Program-made: the position numbers and the translations under genes
Notes under the pieces: generated by a model
What the model was told of the DNA's origin: nothing
Database searches by the model: none
What the model saw: only the letters and a program-made list of their open reading frames with translations
In this document: positions 1 through 5,685 of the stretch, one piece after another
How positions within the stretch are numbered: the stretch's first letter is position 1
Layout: every line of letters starts with the position of its first letter
NCBI GenBank assembly: GCA_964615505.1
Contig: CAZTOR010000020.1
Coordinates: 1 to 7,889 of the forward strand
DNA length: 7,889 nt
Source: ARS21 sp964615505
GTDB lineage: Archaea > Nanobdellota > Nanobdellia > UBA10117 > ARS21
Reading direction: 5' to 3'

Positions 1-90
1 AACATGAGGAACATGAACAACATGAGGAACATGAACAACATGAGGAACATGAACAACATGAGGAACATGAACAACATGAGGAACATGAAC
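1..90 (+). repeat. Five perfect 18-bp tandem repeats, coding for HEEHEQ
   Basis: The unit AACATGAGGAACATGAAC occurs five times head to tail without a single mismatch, at 1-18, 19-36, 37-54, 55-72 and 73-90. It probably continues past the left edge. Each unit is itself two related 9-mers, AACATGAGG and AACATGAAC. The 18-bp period preserves the reading frame, so copy-number changes would add or remove six residues of a metal-binding tail without a frameshift. The absence of synonymous differences between copies suggests recent expansion or ongoing homogenisation by slippage or recombination. An assembly artefact at a contig edge is also possible. Confidence 0.95.
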
Positions 91-104
91 ACGGAGATCA
101 TTGA
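1..104 (+). CDS. C-terminal end of an unidentified protein with a His/Glu-rich metal-binding tail (partial)
   Basis: The reading frame whose first complete codon starts at position 3 is open from the left edge and stops at TGA 102-104. It encodes about five copies of HEEHEQ, then HGDH. Runs of alternating His and acidic residues are typical of zinc or nickel binding tails and loops in metal chaperones, metal-binding lipoproteins and cation transporters. The rest of the protein lies outside the window, so its family cannot be named. I chose this frame because its stop lies 2 nt before the ATG of a ZIP metal transporter, which suggests an operon, and because the peptide makes chemical sense. 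The alternative frame starting at position 1 would give an Asn/Met/Arg repeat, and the third forward frame is closed by TGA in every unit. The strand and frame are therefore inferred, not proven. Confidence 0.6.
   Translation, partial: HEEHEQHEEHEQHEEHEQHEEHEQHEEHEHGDH
93..96 (+). promoter_or_regulatory. Shine-Dalgarno of the ZIP transporter gene
   Basis: GGAG lies 10 nt upstream of ATG 107, inside the last codons of the preceding gene. It matches the core of the archaeal anti-Shine-Dalgarno complement. It supports ATG 107 over the in-frame TTG at 101, which would leave a gap of only 4 nt. Confidence 0.55.
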
Positions 105-106
105 TA

Positions 107-907
107 ATGGTTGAAACAATAGTTGCATTAAAATACTCAGTTATTAGTGCATTCTTAGTAGGGTTAGTTTCTTTAGTAGGCATGATAACCATATCTTTTA
201 ATGATAAATTGCTTAAAAAAATAGTTAAATACTCGATTAGTTTTGCAACTGGTGCATTATTGGGTGCATCCTTTTTACATTTATTACCTCATTTGCTAGA
301 AGCAGATAATTATAGTATAAATTCGGGTTTACTAGTCATTTATGGTTTCTTATTTATGTATATAACTGAAAAAATGACTAATCTATACCATTCTCATGGA
401 CATCATCATGCTCATGGACATCACGGTTTTGATCACGAACATTGTAATTTAGATACTCGATCAAAACAACTACCTATTTTGATATCAATAGGCGATGCAA
501 TTCATAATTTTATTGACGGTCTTATTATTGGAGGAGTTTATTTAATTAATATACCTGCAGGAATTGCAGTAACAATAAGTACTTTTTTACATGAAATACC
601 TATGGAGTTGGCGGATTTCGCGCTATTAATTAAAGCAGGTATGACTAAGAAAAAAGCATTATTACTTAATCTTGTAGTTTCAATGACTGCCGTTATAGGT
701 GCAGTAACTGCGATTTATTTGCAAATATTTGTTCCGAATATTCATAAAATTTTGCTTGCAATAGGTATAGGTAATTTCACTTATATTGCTTCGTCAGTAT
801 TGATACCTGAATTATTCAAAGAAGATGACTATAACACTTCAGTTATTCATTTAATTTGGATAGTAATTGGTATTGCACTAATGATTGCATTAATTCCTTT
901 ACACTAA
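107..907 (+). CDS. ZIP-family divalent metal transporter, LIV-1/GufA-like
   Basis: This 266-residue membrane protein probably imports Zn2+ or a related divalent cation into the cytoplasm. Hydrophobic stretches fit the eight-helix ZIP fold. ZIP signatures are visible: LGASFLHLLPH in helix 2 (His58, His62), HNFIDG in helix 4 (His133, Asn134, Asp137) and HEIPMELAD in helix 5 (His162, Glu163, Glu167, Asp170). Between helices 3 and 4 lies a cytoplasmic loop very rich in His (about residues 95-113, ending DHEHC), common in ZIP proteins as a metal sensor or buffer. The LIV-1 helix-5 signature is normally HEXPHEXGD. Here the second His is Met166 and the Gly is Ala, which may alter metal preference. 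An in-frame TTG at 101 would add two residues, but ATG 107 has better Shine-Dalgarno spacing. The gene follows the His-rich upstream gene by 2 nt, so co-expression is likely. Confidence 0.9.
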   Translation: MVETIVALKYSVISAFLVGLVSLVGMITISFNDKLLKKIVKYSISFATGALLGASFLHLLPHLLEADNYSINSGLLVIYGFLFMYITEKMTNLYHSHGHHHAHGHHGFDHEHCNLDTRSKQLPILISIGDAIHNFIDGLIIGGVYLINIPAGIAVTISTFLHEIPMELADFALLIKAGMTKKKALLLNLVVSMTAVIGAVTAIYLQIFVPNIHKILLAIGIGNFTYIASSVLIPELFKEDDYNTSVIHLIWIVIGIALMIALIPLH

Positions 908-930
908 TTTTAAACTCTAAATAATAACCC

Positions 931-938
931 TTAAAAAT
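931..938 (+). promoter_or_regulatory. TATA box of ychF (predicted leaderless transcript)
   Basis: TTAAAAAT begins 27 nt before ATG 958 and is preceded by AATAATAACCC. In Archaea the TATA box is centred about 26-27 nt upstream of the transcription start, so transcription should begin at or very near the A of the ATG. No Shine-Dalgarno is present between this box and the start codon. The preceding AATAATAACC (920-929) is repeated exactly upstream of the rps17e TATA box. Confidence 0.6.
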
Positions 939-957
939 TCAAGTTCGAATTCTAATT

Positions 958-2139
958 ATGCTTATCGGAGTAGTTGGAAAACCAAATGTTGGAAAAAGTA
1001 CATTCTTTAGAGCTGCAACGCTTGCTGAAGCGTTAATTGGGAACTATCCTTTTGCAACAATTCAACCGAATAGAGGTACAGGATTTGTTAAAATTAAGGA
1101 TATTGCACAAGAACAAGATAAAATTGCTAATCCTCGAGAAGGATATATTCATGGAAAATATCGTTTTGTTCCAGTGGAATTAATTGATGTTGCAGGTTTA
1201 GTTCCAGGTGCAAGTGAAGGTAAGGGCATGGGTAATAAATTTCTTGATGATTTGAGTTCAGCAGATGTATTAATCCATGTAATTGATGCTTCCGGATCTA
1301 CAAATGAGAAAGGTGAATCCGTGGAAGAAAATTCTTACGATCCAGTAAATGATATTAAATTCTTAGAAGAAGAATTAGATGCTTGGTTTCATCAAATTTT
1401 TGAGAGAGGTTGGAATAAATTTTCCAGGAAGTTACAAATGTCTGGAGAGCCTGTTGATAAATCTATTGCAGAACATTTTTCTGGATTAAAAATTAATCTA
1501 GCAATGGTTAGGGCATCATTTGATAAAACTAAATTGAGTTCAAATTTAACTAATTGGTCTGAAGAAGATATTAAATTATTTAGTTCTGTCCTTCGTAAAA
1601 AAAGCAAACCAATTATCATAGCGGCAAACAAATTTGATAAAAGTTCAAATGAAGTTCTAACTAGATTAAAAAATAATACTGATAGTCACGTAATAGCATG
1701 TTCAGCAGAATATGAACTTGCTCTACGAGAAGCATCAAAACATAAAATAATTGATTACATACCCGGAGCTTCAAAATTTGAAACTATTGGTAAACCGAAT
1801 GGAGCTCAATCTACTGCCTTAAACAAAATCGACGAATATCTAAGAAACTATAATAAAACAGGTGTTCAAGATATATTAAATTATACAATTTTTAAAATTT
1901 TAGATTCAATTTGTGTACATCCAGGAGGAGTTTCTAAGTTAGAAGACTCTCAAGGAAACGTTTTGCCAGACTGTTTTATTATGTCAAATGGATCAACTGC
2001 GTTAGATTTCGCATACAAACTTCATAGTGATTTTGGAGATAATTTCATACGGGCAATTGATGTTAAAAACAAAAAAACGGTGGGCAAAGATTATGAATTA
2101 AAAAATTGTGATATAATAGAAATTATAGCAAATAAATAA
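958..2139 (+). CDS. ychF: Archaeal YchF/OLA1-family translation-associated GTPase with TGS domain
   Basis: This 393-residue P-loop GTPase belongs to the Obg-related YchF/OLA1 group, cytoplasmic ATPases/GTPases that associate with ribosomes. Visible motifs are the Walker A loop GKPNVGKST (7-15), the G3 motif DVAG (77-80) followed by LVPGASEGKGMGNKF, the G4 motif NKFD (224-227) and a G5-like CSA (248-250). An alpha-helical insertion covers about 125-210. The C-terminal 80 residues form a TGS domain, ending in the usual LKxxDIIEI pattern. NKFD predicts guanine specificity, unlike bacterial YchF and OLA1, which have NxxE and prefer ATP. As I recall the archaeal family, residues 43-66 usually carry four cysteines (CPCKEL...C...C). 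Here those positions are Asp48, Ala50, Ala57 and Ile64, so a possible metal site is absent. The gene has its own TATA box and appears monocistronic. Confidence 0.93.
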   Translation: MLIGVVGKPNVGKSTFFRAATLAEALIGNYPFATIQPNRGTGFVKIKDIAQEQDKIANPREGYIHGKYRFVPVELIDVAGLVPGASEGKGMGNKFLDDLSSADVLIHVIDASGSTNEKGESVEENSYDPVNDIKFLEEELDAWFHQIFERGWNKFSRKLQMSGEPVDKSIAEHFSGLKINLAMVRASFDKTKLSSNLTNWSEEDIKLFSSVLRKKSKPIIIAANKFDKSSNEVLTRLKNNTDSHVIACSAEYELALREASKHKIIDYIPGASKFETIGKPNGAQSTALNKIDEYLRNYNKTGVQDILNYTIFKILDSICVHPGGVSKLEDSQGNVLPDCFIMSNGSTALDFAYKLHSDFGDNFIRAIDVKNKKTVGKDYELKNCDIIEIIANK

Positions 2140-2154
2140 TTATCAATAATAACC

Positions 2155-2163
2155 TTTTTAAAT
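2155..2163 (+). promoter_or_regulatory. TATA box of the rps17e-Alba-glmS operon
   Basis: TTTTTAAAT starts 28 nt before ATG 2183, a spacing that predicts a leaderless mRNA starting at rps17e. It is preceded by AATAATAACC (2145-2154), identical to the sequence before the ychF TATA box. The T5 run lies 15 nt after the ychF stop codon and could also help terminate ychF transcription, but it is too short to call as a terminator. Confidence 0.6.
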
Positions 2164-2182
2164 CGCCATATGACGGTAAATC

Positions 2183-2371
2183 ATGGGTCGAATTAGAACG
2201 GCATTCACAAAACGATTGGTAAATGAACTATTAGAAAAGCACCGATCAGTTTTCAATGATGACTTTAACCACAATAAGATCAAGATACAAGAACTTTCTA
2301 ATGTTAAGACTAAAAAGATCAGAAATCAGCTTGCAGGATATTTGACAAAAAGAATCAAGCTCTCGAACTAA
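2183..2371 (+). CDS. rps17e: Small-subunit ribosomal protein S17e (eS17)
   Basis: This 62-residue basic protein matches archaeal S17e along its whole length. It opens with MGRIRTAFTKRLVNELLEKH and ends with VKTKKIRNQLAGYLTKRIK, the family's most conserved block. S17e is a component of the 30S subunit found in archaea and eukaryotes but not bacteria, so it is good evidence that the window is archaeal. Length is typical for the archaeal form, since eukaryotic versions carry a long extra C-terminal part. It is the first gene after a TATA box with leaderless spacing and is followed 10 nt later by Alba. Confidence 0.95.
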   Translation: MGRIRTAFTKRLVNELLEKHRSVFNDDFNHNKIKIQELSNVKTKKIRNQLAGYLTKRIKLSN

Positions 2372-2376
2372 GTGAT
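2372..2376 (+). promoter_or_regulatory. Shine-Dalgarno of the Alba gene
   Basis: GTGAT directly follows the rps17e stop codon and ends 5 nt before ATG 2382. It matches the 3' part of the archaeal Shine-Dalgarno consensus GGAGGTGAT, and the short spacing fits that part of the consensus. Confidence 0.5.
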
Positions 2377-2381
2377 ATATA

Positions 2382-2786
2382 ATGACTGAACAAGTAGTAT
2401 TTGTTGGCGGAAAGCCATTTATGAATTATGTAACTGCTGTTGTAATGCAATTTACAACTTCTGGTGCAAATAAAGTTATAGTTAGATCTCGAGGTAAATT
2501 TATTAGTAGGGCTGTTGATGTTGCAGAAATTGTTAACAGTAGATTTTTGATTGATTCTGTTGAAATTTCAGATATAAAAATTGGTTCAGAGGACTTTGAA
2601 GGAAAAGATGGTCGTCAAATCCGTGTTTCAACTATTGATATTCATATGGATAAGAAAGATTTAGTTAATATTAGCAAAAACGTAAAAGAACTAACAAAAG
2701 AAACACCGATTGAAATTATTACTGAAAAGCCAATAGATCTAAAAAATGAAACTGTTTCTGAAGAAAAAAAACAAAATATTGAATAA
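2382..2786 (+). CDS. albA: Alba-family DNA/RNA-binding chromatin protein with a C-terminal extension
   Basis: Residues 1-92 are a complete Alba domain: VVFVGGKPFMNYVTAVV, then the RSRGKFISRAVDVAEIV block and DGRQIRVSTIDI near the end. Alba dimers coat DNA and also bind RNA in archaea. In the Sulfolobus protein the nucleic-acid-binding pair is Lys16-Lys17, with Lys16 regulated by acetylation. Here the pair is Gly10-Lys11, so the acetylated lysine is absent and that switch cannot operate in the same way. Typical Alba proteins are about 90-97 residues. This one continues for some 42 residues (93-134) rich in Lys and Glu, probably disordered. The extension's final codons contain an A8 tract (2764-2771). 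The gene sits between rps17e and a nucleotidyltransferase gene that begins 2 nt after its stop, indicating one operon. Confidence 0.92.
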   Translation: MTEQVVFVGGKPFMNYVTAVVMQFTTSGANKVIVRSRGKFISRAVDVAEIVNSRFLIDSVEISDIKIGSEDFEGKDGRQIRVSTIDIHMDKKDLVNISKNVKELTKETPIEIITEKPIDLKNETVSEEKKQNIE

Positions 2787-2788
2787 TT

Positions 2789-3466
2789 ATGAATGTATCC
2801 TTTAGTATTCTTGCAGCAGGTCGCGGAACGCGAATGGAAGAATTAACTAAAACTACAAATAAGACCCTTTTGATTCATAAAGGAAAACCAATTATTTCAC
2901 ATATTGTTGAATCTATATCAAAATATACTAAAAAAATAAATATTGTTGTAAACTATAAAAAAGAAAAAGTTATTCAACATTTGATTCTAAACTTTCCTGA
3001 AATAGAATTTAATTTTATCGAACAAGATACTAAAACGGGAACAGGTGGTGCAATTTCACTTCTAGAAGATAAAAGCGATTATTACTTTATAACAATGGGT
3101 GATATGATTTTTCATCAAGATGATTTGGATGGTTTTTTTGATACTTTCAAAAAAAATCCCGGAAACTATATTATGTCAAAAGAAGTTCATAATCCAGAAA
3201 AATATGGTGTTCTAGAATTAGAAGGTAAAAAAATAATTGAAATTGAAGAAAAACCCGAAAATCCAAAATCTAATTCAGTTAACATGGGTAGCTATATATT
3301 TGATAAATCAATTTTTGAATTCATAACTAAAACCAATCCTAAGTCAAATGGAGAAATTTATATAACTGATTCATTAAAACTTAGTCTGAATAAAGGAAAT
3401 TTATTTCAAATATATGTCTTAAAAAATGAATTTTCTGACTTAACTACTAGTGAGGATCTAATATAA
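2789..3466 (+). CDS. Sugar-1-phosphate nucleotidyltransferase, stand-alone catalytic domain (candidate GlcNAc-1-P uridylyltransferase)
   Basis: This 225-residue GT-A-like nucleotidyltransferase would join a sugar-1-phosphate to an NTP, releasing pyrophosphate. The N-terminal loop is LAAGRGTRM (8-16), followed by Lys25 in NKTLL, where PKxLL is usual. GTGG (84-87) contacts the base or sugar, and GD (104-105) supplies the first metal Asp. EEKP (153-156), NMG (165-167), GEIYITD (188-194) and the terminal FSDLTTSEDL with Asp217 as likely second metal ligand complete the fold. The protein stops right after this last motif, so the left-handed beta-helix acetyltransferase of GlmU-type enzymes is missing. 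Its substrate is not provable from sequence. Being 1 nt overlapped with glmS makes UDP-GlcNAc synthesis the leading idea, with a glucose-1-phosphate or mannose-1-phosphate enzyme as alternatives. No clear Shine-Dalgarno was seen. Confidence 0.85.
   Translation: MNVSFSILAAGRGTRMEELTKTTNKTLLIHKGKPIISHIVESISKYTKKINIVVNYKKEKVIQHLILNFPEIEFNFIEQDTKTGTGGAISLLEDKSDYYFITMGDMIFHQDDLDGFFDTFKKNPGNYIMSKEVHNPEKYGVLELEGKKIIEIEEKPENPKSNSVNMGSYIFDKSIFEFITKTNPKSNGEIYITDSLKLSLNKGNLFQIYVLKNEFSDLTTSEDLI
3452..3455 (+). promoter_or_regulatory. Shine-Dalgarno of glmS
   Basis: GAGG (within AGTGAGGAT) lies 10 nt upstream of ATG 3466, inside the final codons of the nucleotidyltransferase gene. Together with the TAATG stop/start overlap it supports translational coupling of the two genes. 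Confidence 0.5.
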
Positions 3467-5202
3467 TGTGTGGAATTGTAGGTTACATATCAAAAAAAGA
3501 AAAGCTTCAATTATCTGAATTTATGCAGATGATAAAATCATTAGATTATAGAGGATATGATTCGTGGGGTATCTCTTACTTAACTGAAAAAATAAACATT
3601 TTGAAAGATGTTGGTAAATTAACAAATACTAATCTTCCCGGAGAATCAAATTTAATAATTGGTCATACTCGTTGGGCAACACACGGAGGAGTAACAAAAG
3701 AAAATGCACATCCTCATTTATCGAATGATGAAAATATTTCTTTAGTCCATAACGGGATAATTGAAAATTATCAAGAAATAAAAAATAATCTTAAGGGATT
3801 TAATTTCAAAGGTCAAACTGATACTGAAGTCCTTACTAATTATATTCAATCTGAATTGGACGGGGATACTTTAGAATCATTTGAAAAAGTTCTCTCTAAA
3901 TTAAAAGGAACTTATGCGATAAGTTTCTTAAAAAGAGGCGAAGATAGAATATATTTTGCCCGAAAATCCTCTCCGCTAGTTTTAGGAATTGGAAAGGAAT
4001 GTAACTTCGTATCATCTGATGTAACTTCCTTTTTTGAAAAAACAAAAAAGGTAATTTATCTTGAAGACGGAGATTATGGGTATATAGAAGATAACAAAAT
4101 TAAAATATTTAATTCGGGTTCAGAAGTTGAAAGAAAAAAATCTACAATCACATGGGATATTGACAAAGCAAAAAAAGGTGAATTTGAGCATTTTATGCTA
4201 AAAGAAATCTCAGAACAAGTAGATGTAATAAAGCATGTATTAATGCAAGATAAAGATAATATTTTATCAATCTCAAAAGAATTGAAAAACAAAAAATTAT
4301 TCATGGTTGCATGTGGAACTTCTTATAATGCTGCACTTGCTGCAGAATATGAATTCTTGAAAAAGGGAATAATGCCCAAGGTAATTCGAGCACATGAATT
4401 TAAAAATTATTCAAAATTTGTTGATGAAAATTCAATCATATTGGCAATTTCTCAATCAGGAGAAACAATTGATTTGATTGATGCTTTAAAATCGATAAAG
4501 AATTCCGGAACAGAAATTATTTCAATTGTTAATGTTCAAGGTTCAACTTTGGACCGAATGAGTGACAAAAGAATATACATGAATGTTGGACCTGAAATAT
4601 GTGTTCTTTCAACTAAATCCTACACCGCTTCAGTCTCAATTTTAATGTTGTTAGCCGGGTGTATGAATGAATCTTATGAAACGATTAAAGAAGAACTTAA
4701 TGAAATTAATAGACATATATACTATTTAACTTCAGAAAACGCTAGGAAATATATAAAAGAACTATCTCAACTACTTAGATATACTAATCATCTTTTCACT
4801 ATCGGTAGAAAAAGAGATTATCCTACTGCAATGGAAGCTGCACTAAAAATAAAAGAAGTATCTTATATTCATGCAGAAGGTTTTGCAGGGGGACAGATAA
4901 AACATGGTCCGATTGCAATGATTGAAAACGGTACGCCATGTATAGTATTTGTTCCAAATGATAATAGTGATGAAATATTATCAAATGCTCAAGAATTGAA
5001 AAGTCGCGGTGCATTTATTATCGGAGTATCAGATACTAATCATAATGTATTTGATTTCTGGATAAAAGTTAGAGGTCCAGATAAATTTTCACCAATTTTA
5101 AGAACAATTCCAATTCAAATTCTTGCTTATTATCTGGCTGTTCTTAAAGGACTTGATCCAGATAAACCAAGAAATTTAGCTAAATCGGTAACTGTAAAAT
5201 GA
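3466..5202 (+). CDS. glmS: Glutamine--fructose-6-phosphate aminotransferase (GlmS)
   Basis: This 578-residue cytoplasmic enzyme converts fructose-6-phosphate and glutamine to glucosamine-6-phosphate, the first committed step to amino sugars. The N-terminal glutaminase domain (about 2-215) starts with the nucleophile Cys2 after Met removal (MCGIVGY) and has HTRWATHG (67-74), HNG (95-97) and TD (118-119). Two SIS domains follow. The first has ACGTSYN (272-278) and SQSGET (319-324). The second contains Lys451, Glu454 and His470, which align with E. coli Lys485, Glu488 and His504. The C-terminal loop PRNLAKSVTVK carries Lys573, matching E. coli Lys603. All main catalytic residues are present. One small oddity is GGQIKHG, where GELKHG is usual. 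The gene overlaps its upstream neighbour by 1 nt and the downstream GNAT by 4 nt, so these three genes should be made together. Confidence 0.96.
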   Translation: MCGIVGYISKKEKLQLSEFMQMIKSLDYRGYDSWGISYLTEKINILKDVGKLTNTNLPGESNLIIGHTRWATHGGVTKENAHPHLSNDENISLVHNGIIENYQEIKNNLKGFNFKGQTDTEVLTNYIQSELDGDTLESFEKVLSKLKGTYAISFLKRGEDRIYFARKSSPLVLGIGKECNFVSSDVTSFFEKTKKVIYLEDGDYGYIEDNKIKIFNSGSEVERKKSTITWDIDKAKKGEFEHFMLKEISEQVDVIKHVLMQDKDNILSISKELKNKKLFMVACGTSYNAALAAEYEFLKKGIMPKVIRAHEFKNYSKFVDENSIILAISQSGETIDLIDALKSIKNSGTEIISIVNVQGSTLDRMSDKRIYMNVGPEICVLSTKSYTASVSILMLLAGCMNESYETIKEELNEINRHIYYLTSENARKYIKELSQLLRYTNHLFTIGRKRDYPTAMEAALKIKEVSYIHAEGFAGGQIKHGPIAMIENGTPCIVFVPNDNSDEILSNAQELKSRGAFIIGVSDTNHNVFDFWIKVRGPDKFSPILRTIPIQILAYYLAVLKGLDPDKPRNLAKSVTVK

Positions 5203-5654
5203 ATATGATATACAAACTAATAGATGATGGAAAATTGAGTAAAACAGAGTTAGCTACTCTTTATGATAACGAAAACCCAATTGGAGATTTATTAATTATG
5301 TATCAGTCCAATGGAATTAAAAATATGGCTTATATTGAGAGAGTATTTATTCATGAAAAATATCGAGGCGAAGGTTATGGTCCTAAATTAATTTCAGAAG
5401 TGGTTAAACATATAGAAGAAGAATATACACTGAAATTTGATACTTCATGTTTAGAAGATGTTATTATATCGGATGCAAACGATATTAAAGAGCGATTGAT
5501 TTCAGCTTCAAAGTCTGGAATTAACGAGATTTATCTAAAATGTTCTCCTGAATTAGCAGAATCCAGTTTGTATACTGAAAATGAATTTGTTAAAACAGAT
5601 AGTGTAATAATGTCAAAAATAATAAATGAATTAGATTACAGTAGTTTGGAATAA
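5199..5654 (+). CDS. GNAT-family N-acetyltransferase, candidate glucosamine-phosphate acetyltransferase
   Basis: The 151-residue protein has the acetyl-CoA-binding motif A of the GNAT fold: YIERVFIHEKYRGEGYG, with the R-x-x-G-x-G pyrophosphate loop at 56-61, followed by a helix to about 75. The later strand and helix INEIYLKCSPELAESSLYTENEF (108-130) correspond to the family's terminal L-x-C...FYxxxGF region. Between them lies an unusual stretch of roughly 28 residues (80-107). Substrates of GNAT enzymes cannot be read from motifs alone. The start ATG overlaps the glmS stop codon (ATGA), and the neighbouring nucleotidyltransferase lacks an acetyltransferase domain, so acetylation of glucosamine-6-phosphate or glucosamine-1-phosphate is a reasonable proposal. 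A protein or small-molecule acetyltransferase of unrelated role remains possible. It appears to be the last gene of this operon, since the next gene has its own TATA box. Confidence 0.8.
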   Translation: MNMIYKLIDDGKLSKTELATLYDNENPIGDLLIMYQSNGIKNMAYIERVFIHEKYRGEGYGPKLISEVVKHIEEEYTLKFDTSCLEDVIISDANDIKERLISASKSGINEIYLKCSPELAESSLYTENEFVKTDSVIMSKIINELDYSSLE

Positions 5655-5657
5655 TTA

Positions 5658-5665
5658 TTTATATT
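5658..5665 (+). promoter_or_regulatory. TATA box of the S30AE/HPF-like gene
   Basis: TTTATATT starts 28 nt before ATG 5686 and directly follows the stop codon of the GNAT gene. The spacing predicts transcription starting at or next to the start codon, and no Shine-Dalgarno is present in the gap. Confidence 0.6.
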
Positions 5666-5685
5666 TTGAATGTTAGTCTTTTCTA

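Noticed and set aside
1..90. CRISPR array or DNA-level regulatory iteron at the left edge
   Set aside because: The 18-bp units are directly adjacent without spacers, and they maintain an open frame that ends in register with the next gene, so a coding repeat explains them better.
101..106. TTG 101 as start of the ZIP gene
   Set aside because: ATG 107 has better Shine-Dalgarno spacing, and the TTG would overlap the stop codon of the previous gene and add only two residues.
944..952. Overlapping palindromes TTCGAA and GAATTC just before ychF
   Set aside because: They are only six bases each, lie in AT-rich spacer and are not repeated at the other promoters.
1392..1631. Reverse-strand open frame within ychF
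   Set aside because: It is a shadow of a well-conserved GTPase gene, with no recognisable domain or promoter. The same holds for reverse frames inside glmS at 4074-4304 and 4823-5014.
2155..2159. T5 run after ychF as a transcription terminator
   Set aside because: The run is short and forms part of the predicted rps17e TATA box, so termination cannot be separated from promoter function by reading alone.
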